64,000 nucleotides of DNA, taken from contig NZ_JANCLX010000017.1 of assembly GCF_024295805.1 (NCBI RefSeq), forward strand, positions 1-64,000, written 5' to 3'. Numbering within the stretch: position 1 is the stretch's first letter; each line of letters starts with the position of its first letter. The notes beneath the pieces are model-generated. The model was given only the letters and a program-made list of their open reading frames with translations, was not told where the DNA came from and did not search any database. This document shows positions 35,362-43,867 of this stretch, piece after piece. A program made the translations under genes and the position numbers. Origin of the DNA: Streptomyces cucumeris (GTDB lineage Bacteria; Actinomycetota; Actinomycetes; Streptomycetales; Streptomycetaceae).

Positions 35362-35666
35362 GCGCCGAGTTTGTGAGACCGGCAGTGCCAATCTCTCCCT
35401 CCGGTGAGGGGCGCGCCCCTCGTTGTCTTCACAGCCCTTGCCGACGGCCACCCGCCGGGAGCGCATATCGATACTGCCCGCTTCGCCGACGATCCATGCC
35501 TCGGAGTTTGGATCGCTGTGCCGTCGCGTCCTGAGAATTGCGCGCTGCGTGCCGTTCGTCAAGGCCCCCCACTCCGGCGAGATCGTCACAGGGCGTGGCG
35601 ACGGGCAACGAAGATCACCATACCTGTCGCAACCGACAAGACAACGTAGCCGTCACGGGTACGCCG

Positions 35667-35698
35667 AAGGGCGACCACCCGAACGGGTGATCGCCCTT
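35667..35698 (-). terminator. Terminator after rplL
   Basis: AAGGGCGACCACCC pairs with GGGTGATCGCCCTT (one G-U pair) around a short GAAC loop, 56 bp beyond the rplL stop. Confidence 0.8.
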
Positions 35699-35753
35699 AC
35701 GGAACGCGGCCTCACCGCCGTGCGCCAGGGGCGCGCGGCGGTGGGCCGAAAGG

Positions 35754-36143
35754 TCACTTGACCTCGACGGAGGCGCCGGCGCCCTTGAGGGACTCGGCGG
35801 CCTTCTCCGCGGCTTCCTTGTTGACCTTCTCGAGGACCGGCTTCGGGGTGCCGTCGACGAGGTCCTTGGCCTCCTTCAGACCCAGCGAGGTCAGCTCACG
35901 CACGACCTTGATGACCTGGATCTTCTTGTCGCCGGCGCCGGTGAGGATGACGTCGAACTCGTCCTTCTCCTCGGCGGCCTCGGCGCCCGCACCCGGGGCA
36001 CCCGGGGCGGCGGCGACGACGGCGGCCGGGGCGGCGGCGGTGACGTCGAACTTCTCCTCGAACGCCTTCACGAACTCGGAGAGCTCGATGAGGGTCAGGG
36101 TCTCGAACTGCGCGAGCAGCTCTTCCTGGCTGAGCTTCGCCAT
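35754..36143 (-). CDS. rplL: 50S ribosomal protein L7/L12
   Basis: L7/L12 forms the stalk that recruits translation GTPases. The 129-residue product has the N-terminal dimerisation segment, an Ala/Pro-rich hinge (AAPAAVVAAAPGAPGAGAEA) and the C-terminal domain (KIQVIKVVRELTSLGLKEAK). It lies 81 bp downstream of rplJ. Confidence 0.98.
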   Translation of the reverse strand: MAKLSQEELLAQFETLTLIELSEFVKAFEEKFDVTAAAPAAVVAAAPGAPGAGAEAAEEKDEFDVILTGAGDKKIQVIKVVRELTSLGLKEAKDLVDGTPKPVLEKVNKEAAEKAAESLKGAGASVEVK

Positions 36144-36224
36144 GATGGCGGTCCTTCCACTAAGTCGGCAGGTGCCGGATGTACATGTCGGCGGGCTTTC
36201 GGGCCCGCTGCGACCGGGGCCTGA

Positions 36225-36788
36225 TTACTCGGCGGCCTCGGCCTCGGCGGGAGCCGGGGTGTCGGCACCGCCCTGTTCGGCCTGCTTCTGCCGGAGCGCC
36301 TCCGCGGTGCGGACGAACTTCGACAGCGGGGCCTGGAAGAGCGCCGCAGCCTGGGACTGCTTGGCCTTCATCGCACCCGCCAGCTTGGCGAGCAGCACCT
36401 CGCGGGACTCGAGGTCCGCGAGCTTCTTGATCTCGTCGGCAGACAGTGCCTTGCCGTCGAGCACGCCGCCCTTGATGACGAGAGCGGGGTTTTCCTTGGC
36501 GAAGTCACGGAGACCCTTCGCCGCCTCGACCGGGTCCCCGGTCACAAAGGCGACGGCCGACGAACCCACGAACAGGTCGTCGAGCTGGTTGATCCCGACC
36601 TCGTTGGCCGCGATCTTGGTCAGCGTGTTCTTCACCACACGGTACTGAGCGTTCTCACCGAGTGAACGGCGCAGCTCCTTGAGCTGAGCAACGGTGAGAC
36701 CGGTGTACGCGGTCACGACGGCACCGTTGGAGCTGCGGAACTTCTCCCGCATCTCGTCGACGGCATCGACCTTGTCAGGACTCGCCAT
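36225..36788 (-). CDS. rplJ: 50S ribosomal protein L10
   Basis: L10 anchors L7/L12 dimers to 23S rRNA and in bacteria represses its own mRNA by binding the leader. The 187-residue product has the rRNA-binding domain (GLTVAQLKELRRSL, then YRVVKNTLTKIA) and a long C-terminal helix, followed by an Ala/Glu-rich tail. An AAGGAGG ribosome-binding site precedes the ATG. The upstream leader fits L10 autoregulation. Confidence 0.97.
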   Translation of the reverse strand: MASPDKVDAVDEMREKFRSSNGAVVTAYTGLTVAQLKELRRSLGENAQYRVVKNTLTKIAANEVGINQLDDLFVGSSAVAFVTGDPVEAAKGLRDFAKENPALVIKGGVLDGKALSADEIKKLADLESREVLLAKLAGAMKAKQSQAAALFQAPLSKFVRTAEALRQKQAEQGGADTPAPAEAEAAE

Positions 36789-37022
36789 GAGCTTCGGCCT
36801 CCTTCCGGGTGATGAGGACCGCTAAGGTCTGAAGGAAGGAGACTGAACAACACGAAAACGCCCCGGCGCAGGCGCTCGGGGCGTGACTCGACCTTGCGGA
36901 CCCGATGGGCCCGTCCGGGAGCTCAACCACAGTCACCTGCGCAGGTCGTCCGCAGCTAGCGGATCCTTCAGCCACCGTGTCCCCTTGCGGAGGCACAGCG
37001 ACAACCAGCGGTCTTTGGCTTC
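36789..37022 (-). ncRNA. Ribosomal L10 leader with attenuator-like hairpin
   Basis: The 234-nt leader of rplJ contains several paired segments, among them a long imperfect stem formed around GTCGCTGTGCCTCCGCAAGG. The last is ACGCCCCG paired with CGGGGCGT at 36858-36884, followed on the transcribed strand by TTTTCGTG, which looks like an attenuator. L10 leaders are a known family in which L10-L12 binding lowers rplJL expression. Exact boundaries and the binding site were not resolved by eye. Confidence 0.7.
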
Positions 37023-37028
37023 TGCAGC

Positions 37029-37058
37029 AGATTACGCGAACGGGCCGCGGCCAGGCAA
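37029..37058 (-). promoter_or_regulatory. rplJ promoter (HrdB type)
   Basis: On the minus strand TTGCCT and TAATCT are separated by 18 bp, just 3' of the lipoprotein gene stop at 37076. It places the start of the L10 leader near 37022. Confidence 0.65.
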
Positions 37059-37075
37059 ATCCGCTCGGCGGCGGC

Positions 37076-37966
37076 TTACTGGCCGCTGAGGTCCTCGAAG
37101 TTCACCGTGTCCGAGGAGGCCGGCTCCTCGACCGTGACCTCGGTGCCGTAGTCCGAGTAGTAGACGGTGGAGTCGTAGGGGCCGTTGTTGCTCTTGGCCT
37201 GCTCACGCTTCTTCACCAGCAGGTCGTCACCGTCGATCCACAGATCGATGGTCTCGGTCTCCATACCGGACTGCTCGAGCTGCTTCTGGAGCGCCTCGAG
37301 GTCGGACTCGCTGAGGTCCTTGGACTGCATCTTGGCCAGCTCGGAGACCTTGACCGTGCCCGAGTAGTGGGTGGCCTTGGTGCCCTTCACGGTCTCGGTG
37401 CCGACGCTCTTGACCTTGCCGGTGGCGATCAGGAGCTGCACCGAGCGCGCCGGGTCGGTGTTCTGCATCTGGTCCTTCAGGAAGGCGCCGGACGCGCCCG
37501 CCTTCTCGGCCAGCACGTCGTAGTCGTACTTGACCCAGTGCTTGCCGCCGCCCGCCTGGGCGGCGAACTCGTCGCCCAGGTTCATGAACATCGCGTCGGG
37601 CGTGTAGCGGGCCGGCATCGGCTTTCCGGCCAGCGGCGAGGAGGCCGCGGCGCCGCCGTTCTGCGTGATGGTCATATCGGCCCGCATACCGTCGGCCCAG
37701 TCCATCTCACCCTTCATGGACGAGTTGCCGCCGCCCATCGAGGTGGTGCCCTCGACCTTGGCCGAGTGCTGCTGGTCGGTGCGCTGCGAGGCCTTCTTCA
37801 GCGCCGCCAGCGGGCTGTTGACCTGCTCCTGCGCCGTGTCGCCGGACTTCTTGCCGCCGTTGTCGCCCTTATCGGACTTATCGCTCCCGCACGCGGTGAG
37901 CCCGACCATCAGGACGACGCTCCCGGCCGCTATCACGGCTCGCGTAGCAAAATGAGTACCGCGCAC
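37076..37966 (-). CDS. Lipoprotein, LppX/LolA-like
   Basis: A 296-residue predicted lipoprotein. The signal VIAAGSVVLMVGLTAC ends in the lipobox LTAC, followed by an Asp/Lys/Gly-rich linker. The rest resembles the LppX/LprG/LolA-like half-barrel proteins that carry lipids in actinobacterial envelopes (for example the segment VKYDYDVLAEKAGASGAFLK). The GTG at 37966 is chosen because GAGGGGGA precedes it; a TTG 21 bp upstream is less likely. It lies between rplA and rplJ, a place where Streptomyces commonly has a lipoprotein gene. The cargo is unknown. Confidence 0.8.
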   Translation of the reverse strand: MRGTHFATRAVIAAGSVVLMVGLTACGSDKSDKGDNGGKKSGDTAQEQVNSPLAALKKASQRTDQQHSAKVEGTTSMGGGNSSMKGEMDWADGMRADMTITQNGGAAASSPLAGKPMPARYTPDAMFMNLGDEFAAQAGGGKHWVKYDYDVLAEKAGASGAFLKDQMQNTDPARSVQLLIATGKVKSVGTETVKGTKATHYSGTVKVSELAKMQSKDLSESDLEALQKQLEQSGMETETIDLWIDGDDLLVKKREQAKSNNGPYDSTVYYSDYGTEVTVEEPASSDTVNFEDLSGQ

Positions 37967-38034
37967 AGGGTCCCCCTCTTTAACCAACTCTTATGACTGG
38001 CAGAGACTTTAACTCAGGGGGCCGACACCGAACG

Positions 38035-38080
38035 CCGACGGGCCCCCGCACCACTGTGACGTGGTGCGGGGGCCCGTCGG
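38035..38080. terminator. Terminator after rplA
   Basis: Perfect 20-base arms (CCGACGGGCCCCCGCACCAC and complement) with loop TGTGAC lie 20 bp beyond the rplA stop. It separates rplKA from the lipoprotein gene. Confidence 0.9.
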
Positions 38081-38099
38081 TTGCACGGGACGCGCTGGA

Positions 38100-38822
38100 T
38101 CAGACGGTCTCGTCCTCGACCAGCAGGTTGCGGGTGCGGTTGGCGTCCAGCGGGATGCCGGGGCCCATGGTGGTGGTCAGGGTCGCCTTCTTGATGTAGC
38201 GGCCCTTCGCGGCGGACGGCTTGAGACGGTTGATCTCCTCGAGCGCCGCGGCGTAGTTCTCCACCAGCTTCGTCTCATCGAACGACACCTTGCCGATGAT
38301 GAAGTGCAGGTTGGAGTGCTTGTCGACGCGGAACTCGATCTTGCCGCCCTTGATGTCCGTGACGGCCTTGGCCACGTCCGGGGTGACGGTGCCGGTCTTC
38401 GGGTTCGGCATCAGACCACGCGGACCGAGCACCCGGCCGAGGCGGCCGACCTTGCCCATGAGGTCCGGGGTGGCGACGACGGCGTCGAAGTCCAGACGCC
38501 CCTTGGACACCTCGTCGATGAGCTCGTCGGAGCCGACGATGTCGGCGCCGGCGGCCTCCGCGGCTGCGGCACGGTCACCGGTCGCGAAGACCAGGACCCG
38601 GGCGGTCTTACCGGTGCCGTGCGGCAGGTTCACGGTGCCGCGGACCATCTGGTCGGCCTTGCGCGGGTCGACGCCCAGGCGCATGGCGACCTCGACGGTC
38701 GCGTCGAACTTGGTGTTGCCGGAGGTGTCCTTGGCGAGACGGACGGCCTCGAGCGGGGCGTAGACGCGCTCCCGGTCGATCTTGGCGTCCGAAGCGCGGA
38801 GGGTCTTGCTGCGCTTGCTCAC
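38100..38822 (-). CDS. rplA: 50S ribosomal protein L1
   Basis: L1 forms the mobile stalk that moves E-site tRNA and in many bacteria represses the L11 operon. The 240-residue product starts MSKRSKTLRASDAKIDRERV and has the signature GLMPNPKTGTVTPDVAKAV. It lies 78 bp downstream of rplK. Confidence 0.98.
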   Translation of the reverse strand: MSKRSKTLRASDAKIDRERVYAPLEAVRLAKDTSGNTKFDATVEVAMRLGVDPRKADQMVRGTVNLPHGTGKTARVLVFATGDRAAAAEAAGADIVGSDELIDEVSKGRLDFDAVVATPDLMGKVGRLGRVLGPRGLMPNPKTGTVTPDVAKAVTDIKGGKIEFRVDKHSNLHFIIGKVSFDETKLVENYAAALEEINRLKPSAAKGRYIKKATLTTTMGPGIPLDANRTRNLLVEDETV

Positions 38823-38900
38823 TGCTGCTCCTGATGTCTGCGTTCGGAGTCGTGGTCCGGACCAGCGCTTGGTCCTGCCACGGTGGTGCTACGGGGTGTG

Positions 38901-39335
38901 TCAGCCCTCGACCGTGATGCCCATGGAACGGGCGGTGCCGGCGATGATCTTCTCGGCGGCGTCCAGGTCGTTGGCGTTCAGGTCGGGCATCTTGGTGGTG
39001 GCGATGTCGCGGACCTGGTCGCGGGTGATCTTGGCGACCTTGGTCTTGTGCGGCTCGCCGGAGCCCTTCTCCACACCCGCAGCCTTCAGGATCAGCTTGG
39101 CGGCCGGCGGAGTCTTGGTGATGAAGGTGAAGGAACGGTCCTCGTAGACCGTGATCTCCACCGGCACGACCATGCCGCGCTGCGACTCGGTCGCGGCGTT
39201 GTAGGCCTTGCAGAACTCCATGATGTTGACGCCGTGCTGACCCAGCGCGGGGCCGACCGGCGGAGCCGGGTTCGCGGCACCGGCCTGGATCTGGAGCTTG
39301 ATCAGCCCCGTGACCTTCTTCTTCTTGGGAGGCAT
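38901..39335 (-). CDS. rplK: 50S ribosomal protein L11
   Basis: L11 forms the GTPase-associated centre and is the thiostrepton target. The 144-residue product has the Pro-rich N-terminal domain ([20 protein letters not shown]) with the conserved thiostrepton-contact prolines, and the rRNA-binding C-terminal domain. The rplK-rplA pair follows nusG after a terminator. Confidence 0.98.
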
Positions 39336-39437
39336 GCTCTCTCCGGGTCTTAGTGAGAGGTAGTTCGCCCCCGAACCGGATCATCCGGATGGAGGCATAC
39401 CGCACAACGATAACGGGTATAGCTGCGCGCCTTAAAA

Positions 39438-39482
39438 CCGAGCAGGTCAGACCGGCCGCGAGGGCTGGTCTGACCTGTTCGG
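39438..39482 (-). terminator. Intrinsic terminator after nusG
   Basis: Arms of 16 bases (CCGAGCAGGTCAGACC and GGTCTGACCTGTTCGG, one G-U pair) with a 13-base loop are followed on the minus strand by TTTTAAGG, the clearest U-run terminator in the window. It ends the secE-nusG transcript. Confidence 0.9.
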
Positions 39483-39512
39483 AAGCGGGTGGACGCCGGT
39501 GGGAAACCGGTG

Positions 39513-40376
39513 TCAGTTCTTCTGGATCTGGTCGAAGCTCAGCTCGACCGGGGTCTCCCGGCCGAAGATCTCCACCAGGCCCTTGACCTTCTTCGAGTCG
39601 GCGTTGATCTCGTTGATCGTGGCCTGGAGGGTCGCGAACGGGCCGTCGGTGACCGTGACCGAGTCGCCCACCTCGAAGTCCAGCACCTGGACCTCGACCT
39701 TGCGGCTGGGCGCCGGCAGACCGCCTTCCTCGGCGGCGGCCTTGGCGGCCTTCTCCTCGGCCTCCGGGGCGAGCATCTTGACGATCTCGTCCAGGGTCAG
39801 CGGGTACGGGTCGTAGGCGTTGCCCACGAAGCCGGTGACGCCGGGAGTGTTACGGACGACGCCCCACGACTCGTTCGTCAGGTCCATGCGCACCAGCACA
39901 TAGCCGGGCAGCTTGTTCTGGCGGACGGTGCGGCGGTCGCCGTTCTTGATCTGGACGACCTCTTCCTGCGGCACCTCGGCCTGGAAGATGTAGTCCTCCA
40001 CGTTCAGCGAGACGGCACGCTGCTCGAGGTTGGTCTTCACGCGGTTCTCGTAGCCCGCGTAGGTGTGGATCACGTACCACTCACCGGGGAGGGTGCGCAG
40101 TTCCTCGCGCAGCGCCTCGACCGGGTCGACCGCCTCTTCCTCGGTCTCGCCCTCGGCGGCCTCGGCGGTCTCGTCCTCACCGGTCTCGTCGTCGTCCGCC
40201 TCGGCGGCCTCGGCGTCGGCCTCGTCCTCGACGTGGAGCGCTGCCTGCTCGGCCGGCTCGCCGACTGCTGCGTCGGCTGCCTCAGCCTGGTCGGAATCCG
40301 CCGCCTCGACGATGTCGAGCTCGTCCTCACGGGACTCGACGGGCTCGGCGGCGTCGTTCAGGTTCGGGTCAGACAC
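39513..40376 (-). CDS. nusG: Transcription factor NusG with acidic N-terminal extension
   Basis: NusG binds RNA polymerase and links it to the ribosome or Rho. The 287-residue product has an acidic Glu/Asp/Ala-rich extension of about 100 residues, normal for Streptomyces. The NGN domain begins at about GEWYVIHTYAGYENRVKTNL, and a C-terminal KOW domain follows (VGDSVTVTDGPFATLQATI). It lies 79 bp downstream of secE. Confidence 0.97.
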   Translation of the reverse strand: MSDPNLNDAAEPVESREDELDIVEAADSDQAEAADAAVGEPAEQAALHVEDEADAEAAEADDDETGEDETAEAAEGETEEEAVDPVEALREELRTLPGEWYVIHTYAGYENRVKTNLEQRAVSLNVEDYIFQAEVPQEEVVQIKNGDRRTVRQNKLPGYVLVRMDLTNESWGVVRNTPGVTGFVGNAYDPYPLTLDEIVKMLAPEAEEKAAKAAAEEGGLPAPSRKVEVQVLDFEVGDSVTVTDGPFATLQATINEINADSKKVKGLVEIFGRETPVELSFDQIQKN

Positions 40377-40455
40377 GGTGGCTGCTTCTTCCTGGCTTCA
40401 AGGGGTGGAACGTGCGAAGAGGCGACGCCGGAACGGCGGCACCTTCCGCGGGTCA

Positions 40456-40746
40456 TCAGCCGAAGACGTACTTGATGGCGTGGTTGAACCCATAGTCAAT
40501 CACGGTCACGATGCCGATCATGATGACAACGAAGACGATCACCACAGTGGTGTACGTCGACAGCTGACCGCGGGTGGGCCAAACGACCTTGCGCAGCTCG
40601 GCGACGATCTGGCGGTAGAACAGCGCGAGGCGGCCGAAAGGCCCCTTCTTCCCGCGCTTGCCACCACGGCGGCCCTTCTTGGCCGCCACCTCGTCCTCGG
40701 GACGACCGCTCTCAGGCGTCGCGGTGGAGCCAAGGGCTTCCGTCAC
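40456..40746 (-). CDS. secE: Preprotein translocase subunit SecE
   Basis: SecE clamps SecY. The 96-residue product has a basic N-terminal part with a Lys/Arg/Gly-rich stretch, the conserved amphipathic motif FYRQIVAELRKVVWPTRGQ, and one membrane segment (VVIVFVVIMIGIVTVIDYGF). The GTG start at 40746 fits the family length. It precedes nusG and follows tRNA-Trp. Confidence 0.97.
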   Translation of the reverse strand: MTEALGSTATPESGRPEDEVAAKKGRRGGKRGKKGPFGRLALFYRQIVAELRKVVWPTRGQLSTYTTVVIVFVVIMIGIVTVIDYGFNHAIKYVFG

Positions 40747-40856
40747 TCGTCCTCACCTGAATCCGGGTCGTGGCCGTGCCGCGTCCGGCCCGGCCGCACA
40801 GCGGTGCATTGTCCTTGCGTACGCATGCACGCACCCTAGATGGAAAGTGCGTGTAG

Positions 40857-40929
40857 CAGGGCCGGAGGGACTTGAACCCCCAACCGCTGGTTTTGGAGAC
40901 CAGTGCTCTACCAATTGAGCTACGACCCT
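40857..40929 (-). tRNA. tRNA-Trp (anticodon CCA)
   Basis: A 73-nt cloverleaf. The acceptor AGGGTCG pairs with CGGCCCT (one G-U), the anticodon loop is CTCCAAA giving CCA, and the T arm holds GGTTCAAGTCC. The discriminator is G and the CCA end is not encoded. The tRNA-Trp, secE, nusG, rplK order is conserved across actinobacteria. Confidence 0.97.
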
Positions 40930-41191
40930 TTGCGGCACTCCCAACCTACCGCATCCGCCCGGATGCACGGAGTGTGCGGGGCGGAACGGCCGTTGAGCGG
41001 CCAACGACGGTTGAGTGTACGTGCTTGACGCCCGGTCGTCGAACGAGAAGCCGTCCAGGGGGTGTCCGGGTCGCGTGGCGCGCCCCGTCCGCGGACCGCC
41101 ACGCACCCCCGGAAGCCGTGAACCGGGCCCCGTGCGGAACGGCCCGTCAACCCCCGTGTCGCCCGGGACGCGGGTCTGCGACGATGCAGGT

Positions 41192-42430
41192 ATGACCGCT
41201 GCTACTCCCCCAGTACAGTCCCCGACCGACCGGCGGGTGTCAGCCCGCGTCGGCTCCATCTCCGAGTCCGCCACGCTCGCCGTGGACGCCAAGGCGAAGG
41301 CCCTCAAGGCCGCCGGGCGCCCGGTGATCGGCTTCGGCGCGGGCGAGCCGGACTTCCCGACGCCCGACTACATCGTCGAGGCGGCCGCCGCGGCGTGCCG
41401 CGACCCCAAGTACCACCGCTACACCCCGGCCGGCGGCCTGCCCGAGCTCAAGGCCGCGATCGCCGCGAAGACGCTGCGCGACAGCGGCTACGAGGTCGAG
41501 GCGGCGCAGGTCCTGGTGACCAACGGCGGCAAGCAGGCGATCTACGAGGCGTTCGCCGCGATCCTCGATCCGGGCGACGAGGTCATCGTGCCCGCGCCGT
41601 ACTGGACCACCTACCCGGAGTCGATCCGGCTGGCCGGCGGTGTCCCGGTGGAGGTCGTCGCGGACGAGACGACCGGCTACCGCGTCTCCGTCGAGCAGCT
41701 GGAGGCCGCCCGGACCGAGCACACCAAGGTGCTGCTCTTCGTCTCGCCCTCCAACCCGACCGGCGCGGTCTACAGCCGCGAGCAGATCGAGGAGATCGGC
41801 CGCTGGGCCGCCGAGCACGGGCTGTGGGTGCTCACCGACGAGATCTACGAGCACCTGGTCTACGGCGACGCGGAGTTCCACTCGCTGCCGGTGGTCGTGC
41901 CCGAGCTGCGCGACAAGTGCATCGTGGTCAACGGCGTCGCCAAGACATACGCGATGACCGGCTGGCGGGTGGGGTGGATCATCGGCCCCAAGGACGTGGT
42001 GAAGGCCGCGACCAACCTCCAGTCGCACGCCACCTCCAATGTGAGCAATGTCGCTCAGGTCGCCGCGCTGACCGCCGTCTCGGCCGACCTCGACGCGGTC
42101 GCCGCGATGCGCGAGGCGTTCGACCGGCGCCGCCGCACCATCGTGCGGATGCTGAACGAGATCGACGGCGTGGAGTGCCCGGAGCCGGAGGGCGCGTTCT
42201 ACGCCTACCCGTCGGTGAAGGGGCTGGTCGGCAAGGAGATCCGCGGCAAGCGCCCGCAGAACACCGTGGAGCTGGCCGCGCTGATCCTGGAGGAGGTCGA
42301 GGTCGCGGTGGTACCGGGTGAGGCCTTCGGCACCCCGGGCTACCTGCGGCTTTCCTACGCCCTGGGCGATGAGGACCTCGTCGAGGGCATCTCGCGCATC
42401 CAGAAGCTGCTGGGCGAGGCGCGAGCCTGA
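41192..42430 (+). CDS. PLP-dependent aminotransferase, aspartate aminotransferase-like
   Basis: A 412-residue class I aminotransferase, probably using aspartate or a related amino acid with 2-oxoglutarate. The cofactor lysine is in GVAKTYAMTGWRVGW at about residue 254, and the SNPTGAVYS and ATSNVSNVAQ regions are typical. The ATG at 41192 was chosen over longer frames. It is the only plus-strand gene close to secE and ends at a strong hairpin. Confidence 0.9.
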   Translation: MTAATPPVQSPTDRRVSARVGSISESATLAVDAKAKALKAAGRPVIGFGAGEPDFPTPDYIVEAAAAACRDPKYHRYTPAGGLPELKAAIAAKTLRDSGYEVEAAQVLVTNGGKQAIYEAFAAILDPGDEVIVPAPYWTTYPESIRLAGGVPVEVVADETTGYRVSVEQLEAARTEHTKVLLFVSPSNPTGAVYSREQIEEIGRWAAEHGLWVLTDEIYEHLVYGDAEFHSLPVVVPELRDKCIVVNGVAKTYAMTGWRVGWIIGPKDVVKAATNLQSHATSNVSNVAQVAALTAVSADLDAVAAMREAFDRRRRTIVRMLNEIDGVECPEPEGAFYAYPSVKGLVGKEIRGKRPQNTVELAALILEEVEVAVVPGEAFGTPGYLRLSYALGDEDLVEGISRIQKLLGEARA

Positions 42431-42452
42431 TTCCCGGCCCCGCGCCCGGCCC

Positions 42453-42499
42453 CGACGGCCCCTGTCCCGCCACCCCCGGCGGCGGGACGGGGGCCGTCG
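42453..42499 (+). terminator. Terminator after the aminotransferase gene
   Basis: Arms of 19 bases (CGACGGCCCCTGTCCCGCC and GGCGGGACGGGGGCCGTCG, one G-U pair) with a 9-base loop, 22 bp after the stop. Confidence 0.85.
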
Positions 42500-42632
42500 T
42501 CATGGGCGGGGGCACGGAGCGGCCGCGGCCGGGCCCATCAGGGACGGGAGGGGGCCGGAACACCTCAGTTCGGACAGCCCCCGTTCGGTGAAAGCGGTAC
42601 CGATGGCCATCGCCGTACGGCAGGATCACCAG

Positions 42633-43646
42633 ATGGCACGCGATGTACATCTGCTCCCCAAGGCGCATCTGCATCTCCACTTCACCGGCTCCATGCGCCC
42701 CTCCACCCTGCTGGAACTCGCCGACAAGTACGGCGTCCACCTGCCCGAGGCGCTGAGCGGCGGCGAGCCGCCGAGGCTGCGCGCCACCGATGAGCGCGGC
42801 TGGTTCCGCTTCCAGCGGCTGTACGACATCGCGCGGTCCTGTCTGCGGACCCCGGAGGACATCCAGCGGCTGGTGCGCGAGGCGGCCGAGGAGGATGTGC
42901 GGGACGGGGCCGGCTGGCTGGAGATCCAGGTCGACCCCACGTCGTACGCCCCGCGGCTCGGCGGGCTGATCCCGGCGCTGGAGATCATCCTGGACGCGGT
43001 GGAGAGCGCCTCCCGGGACACCGGGCTCGGGATCCGGGTGCTGGTCGCCGCCAACCGCACCAAGCACCCGCTGGAGGCCCGCACACTGGCCCGGCTCGCG
43101 GTGCGCTACGCCGACCGCGGCGTCGTCGGTTTCGGCCTCTCCAACGACGAGCGGCGCGGTTTCGCCCGGGACTTCGACCGTGCCTTCGCCATCGCCCGCG
43201 AGGGCGGGCTGCTCGCCGCCCCGCACGGCGGTGAGCTCTCGGGCCCGGGCAGCGTCCGCGACTGTCTGGACGACCTCGGCGCGGGCCGGGTGGGCCACGG
43301 GGTGCGCGCCGCGGAGGATCCGCGGCTGCTGGCCCGGCTGGCGGAGCGCGGGGTGACCTGCGAGGTGTGCCCGGCGTCCAACGTGGCGCTGGGCGTCTAC
43401 GAGAAGCCGGAGGACGTACCGCTGCGGACGCTCTTCGACGCGGGCGTGCCGATGGCGCTGGGCGCCGACGACCCGCTCCTCTTCGGCTCCCGCCTGGCCG
43501 CGCAGTACGAACTGGTCCGGGAGCGCCACGGCTTCACCGACGCCGAACTCGCCGAACTGGCCCGCCAGTCCATCCGCGGCTCCGCCGCCCCCGAAGCGGA
43601 GCGCGCCCGCCTGCTGAAGGGCATCGACGCCTGGCTGGACGACTGA
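42633..43646 (+). CDS. Adenosine deaminase-like purine deaminase
   Basis: A 337-residue member of the adenosine/AMP deaminase superfamily. All metal and catalytic motifs are seen: HLHLHFTGS at the N-terminus, PHGGELS (the His-x-x-Glu catalytic pair), GHGVRA and DDPLLFG. Substrate may be adenosine or a related purine; the sequence does not decide. The ATG at 42633 has AGGA seven bases upstream. An in-frame ATG at 42603 would add 10 residues but has a weaker site. Confidence 0.88.
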   Translation: MARDVHLLPKAHLHLHFTGSMRPSTLLELADKYGVHLPEALSGGEPPRLRATDERGWFRFQRLYDIARSCLRTPEDIQRLVREAAEEDVRDGAGWLEIQVDPTSYAPRLGGLIPALEIILDAVESASRDTGLGIRVLVAANRTKHPLEARTLARLAVRYADRGVVGFGLSNDERRGFARDFDRAFAIAREGGLLAAPHGGELSGPGSVRDCLDDLGAGRVGHGVRAAEDPRLLARLAERGVTCEVCPASNVALGVYEKPEDVPLRTLFDAGVPMALGADDPLLFGSRLAAQYELVRERHGFTDAELAELARQSIRGSAAPEAERARLLKGIDAWLDD

Positions 43647-43867
43647 TCCACCGCGGGGCGGTGGAACGGGGGCCACAACGCCGGGACCGGCCTACCGGCG
43701 GCTCCCGCCGCCATCCGCGGCGCGGGCAATCCTCGGCGGGCGGGGCAGCCGCCGGTCAGGGGCCTCGGACGCGTGTGCCGCGCGTGCGCCGGCGGGGACG
43801 GCGCACACCGTCCGTGCCCGGCCGTCCGGTCGCGGACGACGGTGTCCCGGGCCGCGCCCGGGTGTGG

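Larger units (their letters stand above)
35172..35753 (-). promoter_or_regulatory. rpoB upstream region (582 bp, no gene)
   Basis: No credible gene is seen on either strand. The part nearest rpoB holds a consensus-like promoter (35333-35361) and a leader of about 155 nt. The far end holds the rplL terminator (35667-35698). The presence of both shows that rplJL and rpoBC are largely separate transcripts here, although some read-through is possible. Confidence 0.7.
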
